Assembly (NCBI RefSeq): GCF_020216525.1
Contig: NZ_JAIWOY010000004.1
Span: 148,934-212,933 of the forward strand
DNA length: 64,000 nt
DNA from: Nocardioides nematodiphilus
GTDB lineage: Bacteria > Actinomycetota > Actinomycetes > Propionibacteriales > Nocardioidaceae
Direction: 5' to 3'
Under the pieces are notes generated by a model. It did not search any database. It saw only the letters and a program-made list of their open reading frames with translations, and was not told where the DNA came from. Position 1 is the stretch's first letter; each line of letters starts with the position of its first letter. Below, in pieces: positions 18,489 through 27,938 of the stretch. The translations under genes were made by a program, and so were the position numbers.

Positions 18489-21400
18489 CTAGTCGGCCTG
18501 CGTGGTGATGACCCGATCGACCCGGTCCAGGCCGACGTCGCTGTGGGTGATCCAGACGATGCTGCGTTCCCGCGCGTCCAGGATCTCGCCGGCGACCTCG
18601 GCTGCGGTGCCGGCGTCGAGGTGAGCCGTCGGCTCATCCAGGACGAGCACGGGCTGGTCGGCCAGGAGGCTGCGTGCGATCGCGATCCGGGCCCGCTCGC
18701 CGCCGGAGATCGTGCTGGCGCCGAGGTGGGTGTGGAGGCCGCGGGGAAGGTCGTCGAGCCACCGTCCGAGGTGGGCATGGCGCAGCGCCTGCTCGACCTC
18801 CTCGTCGGTGCTCTCGGGGCGGGCGAGCCGGACGTTCTCCACGACGCTCGAGGCGAAGACGTGCGGATCGTCGTCCACCAGCCCGACCCGCTCGCGAACG
18901 GCCGCCGCAGCGAGGTCGCGGTAGTCGGCGTCGTCGAGCCCGATCCGGCCGCGATCGGGGTCGAGGAAGCGCAGCAGCAGCGCCGCCAGGGTGCTCTTCC
19001 CTGAGCCGGACGGTCCCACCACGGCCACCCGCTCGCCCGGCTCGATGGTCAGGTCGGGCAGGGTCCGCCGCCGGGCGTGCGCGCCCTCGGTGGTGATCGT
19101 GCTGCCGTCCGGAGCCGGTCGCGGGGTGGCGGTCTCGGTGATCGCGGGCGGCTCGGCGGCCAGGGCGTCGAGCCGGTCGCTCGCGGCGGCGCCGCGGGCA
19201 GCCGCGGCACCGGCGTCGGCCATCGAGGTGGTGGCCTCCGCCAGGGCGATCGGCAGGAGCAGGAGCAGGGCGAGGACCGGTCCGGTGAGGTCGCCGCCGG
19301 CCACCTGGGCGCGGAGCAGGAGGGCGAGGGCGGCGACCGCGGCACCCGCGGCCGTGAGGACGAGGGCGCGCGCCCCGCCGAGCCAGGTGGCGGCGGACCG
19401 GGTCGCGGCGGCGAGCTCGGCGCCGCGGGCGGCGACGGCGTCGTACGCCCGCTGCTCGGCGCCCCAGGTCCGCAGCTCGTCGGCCGTCTGGGCGGCCTCG
19501 ACAACGGCGTCGGAGAGGGCCGCGCGGGCGGTGACGGCACGCTCCTCGGCGCGGCTCGCCCCTCGTCGCGCCAGGGCGAAGACCGCCCAGGCGAGGAGGG
19601 CATCGGCGAGGATCACGGCGCCCGCGACAGGACGGATCAGCGCCGCGACGAGGACCGCGAGCGTCGCGACCACGACGTAGGCGCGCACGGGCAGCCGCAC
19701 GCGCAGCTCGGTGTCGAGGACGGCGTCCACGTCGTCCACCACCGACGCGAGCACATCGCCGCGCCTCCCGATGCGGCCCGGCACGAGAGGCACCAGGGCG
19801 TCGTAGACCTCGACGCGGCGGTGCGCGAGCAGCCGCAGTGCCCGGTCGTGGGACCAGAGCCGTTCGACGTAGCGGAGAACGGGACGGGCGAGGCCGAACG
19901 TGCGGACACCCACCATCGCGACGGTGAGGGTCAGGATCGCGGGCCGCGCGTCGGCGCGGACGATCAGCCACCCGGCCAGGGCGGTCAGCGCGACGCCCGA
20001 GGCGGAGGCCAGTCCCCCGAGCAGGGCGGCACCCCAGCCGCCTCTGATCGGTCGCGCTGCTGGGTCGCTATACGGATGAGCACGATCGGCTGCCGCCGCC
20101 GTTGTGCTCGTCTTTATAGGCGCCCTATACGGATGAGCACGATCCCCGTCGCCCGCCGCCGTCGTGCTCGTCTTTATAGGCGCTCTATACGGACGAGCAC
20201 GATCCGCCTCGCCCACCGCCGTCGTGCTCGTCTTTATAGGCGCCCTATACGGACGAGCACGATCGGACGCCGGGGCCGTTGTGCTCATCTGTATAGCGGC
20301 CGGTGCGGCGAGTTCGACCACCCGCGAGGCGGCGGCGACCAGCGCGGGGCGGTGCGCGACCACGATGACGGTGCGCGTGCCACCCCACCGGATGACGGTG
20401 TCGGCGATGACCTGCTCGGTCTCGCTGTCGAGGTGGGCCGTGGGCTCGTCGAGCAGGACGTACGGACGACCCGACAGCCCGACCCGGGCGAGGGCCAGAC
20501 GCGCGCGCTCCCCCGCGGACAGGCTCCGGCCGTCCTCGGCCAGGTCGGCCTCGAGGCCACCGAGCAGCCCCCCGACGCGCTCGGCCAGCGCGACGTCCGC
20601 GAGCGCCGCCCAGAGCTCCTCGTCGGTGGCGTCGGGCCGCGCGAGGCGGAGGTTGTCACCGATCGAGCTGGCGACGAAGACGGGTCGCTGCGGCAGGTAC
20701 GCGACCTGCTCGCGCGGTGGGGCCACGACCTCACCCGAGCTCGGGTCCAGCTGCCCCGCGAGGATCCGCAGCAGCGTCGACTTCCCGCAGCCGGACGGCC
20801 CCACGACCGCCGTGACGCCCGGGCCGGCCAGGTCGAGCGAGATCGGGGCGAGCGCGGGGACCGTACGACCGGGGTAGGTCAGGGAGACCTCCTCCGCGGC
20901 GAACCGCGTCCCGACACGTCCGCTGCTCGATCCCCGCGGATCACCGAGCGCATCCACCGCCTCGAAGGTGGCCACGCCCTCGGCGGCGGCGTGGAACTCC
21001 GAGCCGGCACGGCGCAGGGGCCAGTACGCCTCAGGAGCGAGCAGCAGGACGACCAATGCCGTCCGCAGATCCATGTGCCCACCCGCGAGCCGGATGCCGA
21101 CCGTGACAGCGACCAGCGCGACCGAGATGGTGGCGACCATCTCGAGGATCGCGGCCGAGGCGAAGGCGATCCGCAGCGTGGCCAGGCTGGCTACCCGGTA
21201 GCGCTCGGTGACGGCCGCGATCGTCCGCGACTGCGCCTCGGCGCGACGGAACGCGACCAGGGTCGGCAGACCGCGCATCACGTCGAGGAAATGCCCTGAG
21301 AGCAGCTCCATCGCCCGCCACTGCGTCGCGGCCCGGTCACGCGTCGCCAGCCCGACCAAGGCCCCGAAGAGCGGGATCAGCGGCAGCGTGCAGACCACGA

Positions 21401-21884
21401 TCAACCCGCTCAGCGGATCCATCACGGCGATCACGATCAGGGTCAGCACCGGCAGCACCCCGGCCAGCACCAGCGCCGGGACGTAACGCGTCAGATACGG
21501 CTCCGCGGCCGCCACCCCCCGCGTCGCCAGCACGGAGTTCCGCCCCGGCCCTCCGGCATCGTCGCGTCGACCGTCCGGGGCGAGCAGGGCGCCGAGTACC
21601 CGGCGCCGCAGTCCCGCCCCGACCGATCCGGCCGCCCGCGCGGCAGCGACGTCACCAATCCAGCCGAGCAGTCCGCGCAGTGCGAACAGCGCCGCGACGA
21701 GCACCGCGCGCCCCACGACCGCGCCGACGGGATCCGTATGGATGATCGCCAGCACCAGCGCCGTGACCGCGAACGCCTGCGCGATCAGGGCCAGACTCCC
21801 GAGCACGCCCGTGCAGACGACGGCCAGCAGGGGGCTGCGCGCCGGCCCGAGCTGGGCGCGCAGCCGCGGATCGGTGGGTCTCAC
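18489..21884 (-). CDS. cydDC: Fused CydDC thiol-reductant ABC exporter
   Basis: This 1131-residue protein fuses CydD and CydC, each a six-helix membrane domain plus ATPase, which together export cysteine/glutathione-type thiols needed to assemble cytochrome bd. The first ATPase has GPSGCGKST and LSAGERARLALA; the second has GPSGSGKST and ISGGERARIAIA. Fusion is usual in some actinobacteria. The linker between halves, about residues 530-606, is not normal: it is encoded by four palindromic DNA units that add a repeated Arg/Pro/Tyr/Lys/Thr peptide of 20-residue period. It is the last gene of the cydAB operon, two bases after cydB. Confidence 0.93.
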   Translation of the reverse strand: MRPTDPRLRAQLGPARSPLLAVVCTGVLGSLALIAQAFAVTALVLAIIHTDPVGAVVGRAVLVAALFALRGLLGWIGDVAAARAAGSVGAGLRRRVLGALLAPDGRRDDAGGPGRNSVLATRGVAAAEPYLTRYVPALVLAGVLPVLTLIVIAVMDPLSGLIVVCTLPLIPLFGALVGLATRDRAATQWRAMELLSGHFLDVMRGLPTLVAFRRAEAQSRTIAAVTERYRVASLATLRIAFASAAILEMVATISVALVAVTVGIRLAGGHMDLRTALVVLLLAPEAYWPLRRAGSEFHAAAEGVATFEAVDALGDPRGSSSGRVGTRFAAEEVSLTYPGRTVPALAPISLDLAGPGVTAVVGPSGCGKSTLLRILAGQLDPSSGEVVAPPREQVAYLPQRPVFVASSIGDNLRLARPDATDEELWAALADVALAERVGGLLGGLEADLAEDGRSLSAGERARLALARVGLSGRPYVLLDEPTAHLDSETEQVIADTVIRWGGTRTVIVVAHRPALVAAASRVVELAAPAAIQMSTTAPASDRARPYRAPIKTSTTAVGEADRARPYRAPIKTSTTAAGDGDRAHPYRAPIKTSTTAAAADRAHPYSDPAARPIRGGWGAALLGGLASASGVALTALAGWLIVRADARPAILTLTVAMVGVRTFGLARPVLRYVERLWSHDRALRLLAHRRVEVYDALVPLVPGRIGRRGDVLASVVDDVDAVLDTELRVRLPVRAYVVVATLAVLVAALIRPVAGAVILADALLAWAVFALARRGASRAEERAVTARAALSDAVVEAAQTADELRTWGAEQRAYDAVAARGAELAAATRSAATWLGGARALVLTAAGAAVAALALLLRAQVAGGDLTGPVLALLLLLPIALAEATTSMADAGAAAARGAAASDRLDALAAEPPAITETATPRPAPDGSTITTEGAHARRRTLPDLTIEPGERVAVVGPSGSGKSTLAALLLRFLDPDRGRIGLDDADYRDLAAAAVRERVGLVDDDPHVFASSVVENVRLARPESTDEEVEQALRHAHLGRWLDDLPRGLHTHLGASTISGGERARIAIARSLLADQPVLVLDEPTAHLDAGTAAEVAGEILDARERSIVWITHSDVGLDRVDRVITTQAD
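20068..20296. repeat. Four palindromic units in frame inside cydDC
   Basis: Four hairpins occur at 20068-20119, 20125-20179, 20185-20239 and 20245-20296. Each has 19-base arms, a 14-17 base variable GC-rich loop and a 5-base spacer (GCGCC or GCGCT). The inner units have an exact 60-base period. The left arms read CTATACGGAYGAGCACGAT and the right arms are near complements. The array has no stop in the cydDC frame and encodes the CydD-CydC linker. Arms differ at only a few positions, whereas loops vary. Confidence 0.93.
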
Positions 21885-21885
21885 C

Positions 21886-22896
21886 TCAGTGCGCCAGCTC
21901 CTCGGCCGGGATGTGCTGGATCGTGAGGCGGCGCCGGAAGATCCAGTACGTCCAGCCCTGGTAGAGCACCACGATCGGGGTGAAGATCGCCGCGATGACC
22001 GTCATCACCTGCAAGGTGTAGTGGGTCGCCGAGGCGTTGTGCACGGTCAGCGACACCCCACCCTCGAGCGTCGTGGGCATCACCTCGGGGAAGAGCGCGG
22101 CGAAGAGCCCCACCACGGCGAACGCGAGGGTGAGGAACGTGCCGGCGAAGGCCCAGCCCTCTCGACCGCTCGCAGCCGCCGCGAGCCCGCCGAGCAGGCA
22201 GGCCGCCGCAGCGATGAAGAACAGCGCCGAGGTCACATCACCGGTGTGGATCTCGGCCCACAGCATGAAGACCACCGCCACCACGGCCGCCACGGTTCCG
22301 AGCCGCAGCGACAGTGCGCGGGCGCGGTGGCGGATCTCGCCGTCCGTCTTCAGCGCGATGAACATCGCGCCGTGGGTCAGGAACAGGGTCAGCGTGACCA
22401 GGCCGCCGAGGATGCCGACCGGGTTGAGCAGGGTGAAGACCGTGCCCTGGAAGTTCTTGTCCGCATCGATCGGCACGCCGCGAGCGATGTTCGCGAAGGC
22501 GACACCCCACAGGAACGCCGGCACGAAGGACCCGACCACGATCGCCATGTCCCAGCGCCGCTGCCACGTCACGTCGCTGCGCTGGTGGCGGAACTCGAAC
22601 GCGACCCCGCGCACGATCAGCGCCAGCAGGATCAGCAGCAGCGGCAGGTAGAAGCCCGAGAACAGCGTCGCGTACCACTCCGGGAACGCGGCGAACGTCG
22701 CCCCGCCGGCGGTGAGGACCCACACCTCGTTGCCGTCCCACAGGGGACCGATGGTGTTGATCATCAGGCGTCGCTCGCGGTCCCCGCGGGCCAGGAACGG
22801 CAGCAGCATCCCGACCCCGAAGTCGAATCCCTCGAGGACGAAGTAGCCGGTCCACAGGACCATGATCAGGCAGAACCAGACGGTCGTCAGCTCCAT
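21886..22896 (-). CDS. cydB: Cytochrome bd oxidase subunit II
   Basis: This 336-residue membrane protein is the second core subunit of cytochrome bd, a high-affinity quinol oxidase used in low oxygen. It has the CydB start (VWFCLIMVLWTGYFVLEGFDFG), the GNEVWVLTAGGATFAAFP block and eight or nine hydrophobic helices. It lies ten bases after cydA and two before cydDC, so all three genes form one transcript. Confidence 0.95.
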   Translation of the reverse strand: MELTTVWFCLIMVLWTGYFVLEGFDFGVGMLLPFLARGDRERRLMINTIGPLWDGNEVWVLTAGGATFAAFPEWYATLFSGFYLPLLLILLALIVRGVAFEFRHQRSDVTWQRRWDMAIVVGSFVPAFLWGVAFANIARGVPIDADKNFQGTVFTLLNPVGILGGLVTLTLFLTHGAMFIALKTDGEIRHRARALSLRLGTVAAVVAVVFMLWAEIHTGDVTSALFFIAAAACLLGGLAAAASGREGWAFAGTFLTLAFAVVGLFAALFPEVMPTTLEGGVSLTVHNASATHYTLQVMTVIAAIFTPIVVLYQGWTYWIFRRRLTIQHIPAEELAH

Positions 22897-22906
22897 GTCA
22901 CTCTCC

Positions 22907-24382
22907 TCAGTACGCGAAGGTCAGGGGCTGGTCGTCATCGCTCTTGATGTCCTTCCAGGTCAGGTCCGGCGGTTCCACGTACGCGTCGGCCCCCTTCCGG
23001 ATGAACCTCAGCAGCAGGCCGACCTCGATCACGGCGAGCACCGCGTACAGCAGGGCCAGGGCGGTGATCGAGATCCAGGCCTCGGTGGTCGAGACGTTCG
23101 GCGAGGCCGCGTCGGCGGTCTGCATCAGACCGAACACCACCCACGGCTGGCGGCCCATCTCGGTGAACACCCAGCCCACGCCGTTGCCCAGCAGAGCCCA
23201 CAACGGCGCCAGCACGACGATCCAGTTGTACCAAGGCCAGGTGGGCGTACGCCGCTTGCGCGTCATCCAGGCGAGCAGCACGGCGCCGGCCACCCCGGCG
23301 ACGCCGAGCCCCATCATCCAGCGGAAGGACCAGTACGTGACGGGGATGATCGGCTTGTAGTTGCCGGGCCCGAACTGCTGCTCGTACTGAGCCTGCAGGT
23401 CGTTGATGCCCTGCACCTTGGCCTGGGGGTCGCCGGTGGCCAGGAACGACAGCACGCACGGCACCTCCAGCGACCAGCGCTTCGCCGAGCCGTCCGGCGT
23501 GCCGATGGTGAAGATCGAGAAGGGGGCGCACGAGTCCGAGGTGTCCCACAGGGCCTCGGCGGCGGCCATCTTCATCGGCTGCACGTCGGTCATGATCTTG
23601 CCCTGCACGTCACCGCTGATCGCGACGCCGAGGAAGCCGACGACCGCGATCACCGCACCCAGCCGGATGCCGCGCGCGTACATGTCCCGGTCCCGACCGT
23701 TGACGGTGACGCTCTCGGCCTCTCGCAGGCTCGCGGCCTCCGTGGCGCGCTTGCCGTACAGGAACCCGCACACCGCGACCAGGAACACCGCCGCGGTCAT
23801 GTACGAGGCCGCGATCACGTGGGGGAACGTGCCCAGCTGCACCTTGTTGAACATCACCGCCCAGAAGTCGGTCAGCTCCGCGCGTCCGCGCTCCTCGTTG
23901 AAGCGGTAGCCGACCGGGTGCTGCATCCACGAGTTGGCCGCCAGGATGAACCACGACGAGGCCAGCGTCCCGATGTGGACCAGCCAGATGAAGGTCACGT
24001 GGATCTTGCGGGGCACCCGGTCCCAGCCGAAGATCCACAGCCCGATGAACGTCGACTCGAGGAAGAACGCCAGCAGCGCCTCGACCGCCAGCGGCGCCCC
24101 GAAGATGTCACCCACGAAGCGGGAGTACGTGGACCAGTTCATCCCGAACTGGAACTCCTGCACGATGCCGGTCACGACACCCATGGCGATGTTGATCAGG
24201 AAGAGCTTCCCGATGAACTTCGTCAGGCGCAGCCAGTCGTCGTTCTTGGTCTTGAGCCAGATCGTCTGCATCAGCGCCACGATCGCCGACAAGCCGATCG
24301 TCAGCGGGACGAAGAGGAAGTGGTAGACGGTGATGATGCCGAACTGCCACCGGGCGATGTCGGTGATCTCAAGGGCGTTCAT
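22907..24382 (-). CDS. cydA: Cytochrome bd oxidase subunit I
   Basis: This 491-residue protein carries the haems and the quinol site of cytochrome bd. His21 in TVYHFLFVPLTIG matches the family's N-terminal haem ligand. The Q-loop DVQPMKMAAAEALW (short form) and the EMGRQPWVVFG signature are present. It leads the cydA-cydB-cydDC operon. A palindrome resembling a DosR/DevR box lies 93 bases upstream of its start, which would place it under a hypoxia or NO response; that control is inferred. Confidence 0.96.
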   Translation of the reverse strand: MNALEITDIARWQFGIITVYHFLFVPLTIGLSAIVALMQTIWLKTKNDDWLRLTKFIGKLFLINIAMGVVTGIVQEFQFGMNWSTYSRFVGDIFGAPLAVEALLAFFLESTFIGLWIFGWDRVPRKIHVTFIWLVHIGTLASSWFILAANSWMQHPVGYRFNEERGRAELTDFWAVMFNKVQLGTFPHVIAASYMTAAVFLVAVCGFLYGKRATEAASLREAESVTVNGRDRDMYARGIRLGAVIAVVGFLGVAISGDVQGKIMTDVQPMKMAAAEALWDTSDSCAPFSIFTIGTPDGSAKRWSLEVPCVLSFLATGDPQAKVQGINDLQAQYEQQFGPGNYKPIIPVTYWSFRWMMGLGVAGVAGAVLLAWMTRKRRTPTWPWYNWIVVLAPLWALLGNGVGWVFTEMGRQPWVVFGLMQTADAASPNVSTTEAWISITALALLYAVLAVIEVGLLLRFIRKGADAYVEPPDLTWKDIKSDDDQPLTFAY

Positions 24383-24474
24383 ACGAGCCTCCGGGAGCGG
24401 TGCGCGCTGGTTTCAGCTGCCGCACAGGACGCTACCCCTCGGGATTGGGCGCTCGACCTGATCCGGGACCCTGA

Positions 24475-24488
24475 GGGCCCAAAGACCC
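24475..24488. promoter_or_regulatory. DosR/DevR-like box upstream of cydA
   Basis: On the minus strand this reads GGGTCTTTGGGCCC, close to the actinobacterial DosR consensus GGGACTTTNGGCCC. It directly follows the cbs stop and lies 93 bases upstream of cydA, in the 106-base gap between them. DosR-type regulators switch on hypoxia genes. No dosR gene is in the window. Confidence 0.5.
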
Positions 24489-25883
24489 TTAGTGGGCTAC
24501 GCCACTGAGATGTCCCAGGAGGTCACCGCGGGTGAGCACGCCGACGGGCTTGCCGTCCTCATGCACCAGGACGGCGTCCGAGGTGCCGAGCAGGCCGACC
24601 GCGGCCGTGGCGTCCTCGGTGGCGCCGATCGTGGGCAGCGGAGCCGACATGTGCTGCTCCACCGGGTCGGTCAGGTGGGCCTCGCCGGCGAACAGGGCGT
24701 CCAGCAGGGTCCGCTCGGAGACCGACCCGGCCACCTCGGCGGCGACGATCGGCGGCTCCGCACGGACGACCGGCATCTGGCTGACGCCGTACTCGCGCAG
24801 GATGTGGATCGCCTCGGCGACCGTCTCGCTCGGGTGGGTGTGCACCAGCGCCGGGAGCGCGCCGGACTTGCCGCGCAGCACGTCGCCGACGCTCTGGGTC
24901 GGCTGCTCGGAGCCGGTCGGGAAGCCGTACTGCGCCAGCCAGGCGTCGTTGAACACCTTGGTGAGGTAGCCGCGCCCGGAGTCGGGCAGGAGCACCACGA
25001 TCACCGCGTCGGTACGGCCCTCGGCAGCCAGCTCGGCCGCGAGCTGGCGGGCGGCGTAGGCCGCCATGCCCGAGGACCCCCCGACGAGCAGGGCCTCCTC
25101 CCGGGCGAGCCGGCGGGTGAAGGCGAAGGAGTCGGCGTCGGAGACCTCGATGATCCGGTCGGCGATCGAGCGGTCGTACGTCTCGGGCCAGAAGTCCTCG
25201 CCGACGCCCTCGACGAGGTAGGGGCGGCCCGTACCTCCGCTGTAGACCGACCCGGCCGGGTCGGCGCCGATGACCTGGATGTCGGGGTTGCGCTCCTTGA
25301 GGTAGCGCCCGATGCCGGAGATGGTGCCGCCGGTGCCGACGCCCGCGACGAAGTGGGTGATGCGGCCCTCGGTCTGCTGCCAGATCTCGGGGCCGGTCGT
25401 CTCGTAGTGCGAGCGCGGGTTGTGCGGGTTGGAGTACTGGTCCGGCTTCCAGGCGCCCGGCTGGGCGGCGAGCCGGTCACTCACGTTGTAGTAGGAGTCG
25501 GGGTGCTCGGGCGCGACGGCGGTCGGGCACACCACGACCTCGGCGCCGTAGGCCTTGAGCACGTTGCGCTTGTCCTCCGACACCTTGTCGGGGCAGACGA
25601 AGACGCACTTGTAGCCCTTCTCCTGCGCGACCATCGCGAGCCCGACGCCGGTGTTGCCGCTCGTCGGCTCGACGATCGTGCCACCGGGCTGCAGCGCCCC
25701 CGAGGCCTCCGCGGCCTCGATCATCCGGGTGGCGATCCGGTCCTTCACCGAGCCGCCAGGGTTGAGGTACTCCACCTTCGCCAGCACCACCGGCCCCTCG
25801 GCGGAGCCGGCATCCAGGGTGCGGCGCAAGCGCACGAGCGGGGTGTCACCGATCAGGTCCAGGACCGAGTCCACGTACTCCAT
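24489..25883 (-). CDS. cbs: Cystathionine beta-synthase with CBS domains
   Basis: This 464-residue PLP enzyme condenses serine with homocysteine to cystathionine, the first step of reverse transsulfuration. Lys47 in NPGGSVKD is the PLP lysine, TSGNTG binds the phosphate region, and GTGGTISGIGRYLKE follows. A tandem pair of CBS domains occupies about residues 335-464, ending in VLTRGDLLGHL. I use the ATG at 25883, seven bases after TACGGT; the long frame upstream is antisense to the SGNH gene. With the metB-type enzyme at 5.9 kb it could complete homocysteine-to-cysteine conversion. Confidence 0.94.
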   Translation of the reverse strand: MEYVDSVLDLIGDTPLVRLRRTLDAGSAEGPVVLAKVEYLNPGGSVKDRIATRMIEAAEASGALQPGGTIVEPTSGNTGVGLAMVAQEKGYKCVFVCPDKVSEDKRNVLKAYGAEVVVCPTAVAPEHPDSYYNVSDRLAAQPGAWKPDQYSNPHNPRSHYETTGPEIWQQTEGRITHFVAGVGTGGTISGIGRYLKERNPDIQVIGADPAGSVYSGGTGRPYLVEGVGEDFWPETYDRSIADRIIEVSDADSFAFTRRLAREEALLVGGSSGMAAYAARQLAAELAAEGRTDAVIVVLLPDSGRGYLTKVFNDAWLAQYGFPTGSEQPTQSVGDVLRGKSGALPALVHTHPSETVAEAIHILREYGVSQMPVVRAEPPIVAAEVAGSVSERTLLDALFAGEAHLTDPVEQHMSAPLPTIGATEDATAAVGLLGTSDAVLVHEDGKPVGVLTRGDLLGHLSGVAH

Positions 25884-25919
25884 GTCCGCCACCGTACTGG
25901 GGTTTCGTAGGGTGTGGGC

Positions 25920-26900
25920 GTGACGGGTACGAAGCGACGCCGCGCGCTGAAGGTCGGCGCGGTCGCTGGCATCCTCAGCGGGGCCGCTTTCGCCGTGCTC
26001 GTCGCCGAGGCCCGGTTCGCGTACGCGACCATCAACGCGGTCGACCTCATCCCTCCCCCGGACCCGACCGGCATGTACGGCAACGACGGCCCGCGCGCCG
26101 ACGAGCCGCCGCTGACGGTGGCGCTGCTGGGCGACTCCAGCGCGGCCGGCTACGGCCTGGTCGATGCTCCGGAGACGCCGGGTGCCCTGCTGGCCCAGGG
26201 CGTCGCGGACTGGTCCGGGCGCCGCGTGCGCCTGCGTGACCTGGCCGTCGTCGGCGCGCTCTCCTCGGACCTGGACATCCAGGTCGAGCGCGCGCTGGCC
26301 TATCAGCCGGATGTCGCGGTGATCCTGGTCGGCGCCAACGACGTCACCCACCTGGTGCGCCCGAGCGTCTCCTCGAGCCACCTCGTGCGCGCGGTCGAGC
26401 GGCTGCGCGATGGAGGCGTCGCCGTGCTCGTCGGCACGGTCCCCGACCTCGGGTCGATCAAGCCGATCCTGCCGCCGCTGCGCCACCTCGCCCGCGCCTG
26501 GTCACGTCGCATCGCTGCCGAGCAGACGATCAGGTCGGTGCGCGCGGGCGCCCGGACGGTGTCGCTGGCCGACATCCTCGGCCCGGAGTTCACCGCCAAC
26601 CGCGACTTCCTCTTCGGGCCGGACAAGTTCCACCCCTCCACCGCGGGCTATGCGGCGCTGGCCGAGGTGCTGCTGCCCTCGACCCTGGCTGCGCTGGGCC
26701 TGCTCGGCGACGAGCAGGCGGAGCTGGCCACCTACCGCGGCGAGCATGCCCTGCCGATCGCGGCGGCGACGCTGCGCGCGGTGAACACCCCCGGTACGGA
26801 GCTCGGCCCGGTCGCGAAGCCGCGAGGCCGCCTGGGACGCATCTGGGTGCGCGTCGCCAAGCGGCCTCGAGTGGTGCGGCGGGGTCGCGCCCGCCGCTGA
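25920..26900 (+). CDS. SGNH/GDSL-family hydrolase, membrane-anchored
   Basis: This protein of about 326 residues has a basic N-terminus and one hydrophobic helix, then an SGNH hydrolase domain. Block I is LLGDSSAAGYG (nucleophile Ser), block III is GANDVTHL, and block V is DKFHPSTAGY with the Asp/His pair. It is likely an extracytoplasmic esterase or lipase; the substrate is unknown. Two in-frame GTG codons exist, 25914 and 25920. I prefer 25920, because TAGGGT ends six bases before it as expected for a leaderless mRNA. It is divergent from cbs. Confidence 0.85.
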   Translation: MTGTKRRRALKVGAVAGILSGAAFAVLVAEARFAYATINAVDLIPPPDPTGMYGNDGPRADEPPLTVALLGDSSAAGYGLVDAPETPGALLAQGVADWSGRRVRLRDLAVVGALSSDLDIQVERALAYQPDVAVILVGANDVTHLVRPSVSSSHLVRAVERLRDGGVAVLVGTVPDLGSIKPILPPLRHLARAWSRRIAAEQTIRSVRAGARTVSLADILGPEFTANRDFLFGPDKFHPSTAGYAALAEVLLPSTLAALGLLGDEQAELATYRGEHALPIAAATLRAVNTPGTELGPVAKPRGRLGRIWVRVAKRPRVVRRGRARR

Positions 26901-26902
26901 GC

Positions 26903-27766
26903 TCAGTTGCTGCGGAAGTAGGACAGGATCCGCAGCAGGTTGATGTAGATCCAGACCAGGCTGACGGTCAGCGCGAACGCCGCCCGCCACGACTCGCGCT
27001 CCGGCAGGGCGTTGCGCACGCCCTGCTCGACGAAGTCGAAGTCGGTGATCAGCATCGCGACACCGAGGCCGAGGCCGATCACCGCGGTGATCATGCCGAG
27101 GCCGCTGACGCCGAAGAGGCCGAGGCTGTTGCCGAAGAGGCCGAGGACGAACTCCATCAGCGACAGCGCGACCATGCCGAGGACGGCCGCGGTGACGATC
27201 TGGCGGAAGCGGTTGGTGACGCGGATGTTGAAGAACTTGTACGCGGCCAGGGTGCCGGCGAAGGCGGCGAACGTGCCGAGGACCGCGCCGGTGATGACAC
27301 CGTCGCCGAACTGCGCGTCGAAGGTCTTGCTCAGCGCACCGAGAGCCATGCCCTGGAGGCCGGCGAAGACGATCACGAGAGCCGGGCTGATCAGCTTCTT
27401 GAACGAGTTGACCATCGACAGCACGAACGCGCCGAGGCTGCCGACCACGGCGGCTGTGTAGACCGCGCTCAGGCCCTGCTCGGTGTCCAGCGCCGGGGTC
27501 AGCACCCAGGTGGCGACGGCGGCGGCGATGACGACGATCAGCGAGATGGCGGTCTTCTGCACCACCGCGTCGACGGTCATCGGACCGCCGGTGGCGCGGG
27601 TGTCCTGCAGGCCGTAGCTGCCGCGCTGGCCGACGCCCCACGTCGAGGGGTCGCTGCCGTAGCCGCTGTGGGTGGCGCCGTTGCCCGCGTAGGTCGCGTT
27701 GCCGTAGGCGTTGTAGCCCGGCTTGAACTCGTCCGAGTTGCGGAACACCGGGTTGTTGCTCTGCAT
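26903..27766 (-). CDS. Bax inhibitor-1/YccA-family membrane protein
   Basis: This 287-residue protein has a hydrophilic N-terminus of about 70 residues rich in Gly, Tyr, Asn and Ser, followed by seven hydrophobic helices of the BI-1/YccA family. The start is the ATG at 27766, preceded by AAGGAGA. Family members are poorly defined in actinobacteria; some act as calcium-leak channels or protease modulators. It is convergent with the SGNH gene, with two bases between the stops. Confidence 0.88.
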   Translation of the reverse strand: MQSNNPVFRNSDEFKPGYNAYGNATYAGNGATHSGYGSDPSTWGVGQRGSYGLQDTRATGGPMTVDAVVQKTAISLIVVIAAAVATWVLTPALDTEQGLSAVYTAAVVGSLGAFVLSMVNSFKKLISPALVIVFAGLQGMALGALSKTFDAQFGDGVITGAVLGTFAAFAGTLAAYKFFNIRVTNRFRQIVTAAVLGMVALSLMEFVLGLFGNSLGLFGVSGLGMITAVIGLGLGVAMLITDFDFVEQGVRNALPERESWRAAFALTVSLVWIYINLLRILSYFRSN

Positions 27767-27938
27767 GGTCTCTCCTTGGAGCCCTGGTGGCCGCATCACC
27801 CTGATGACAACCTGACGCTCCCATCCTAGTGAGGCGTCACGATGGGAAAACGTACGACAGGAGCGCCGCGTTCCCGACGGTCCCGCCGGTCCCTACGATT
27901 TCAGGTTCTCTTCATCGAGGTCTCATTACCGTCGTGGC

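Noticed and set aside
20068..20296. CRISPR-like periodic array
   Set aside because: The 60-base period comes from hairpins with similar loops, lies in a coding frame, has only four units and no cas genes are near.
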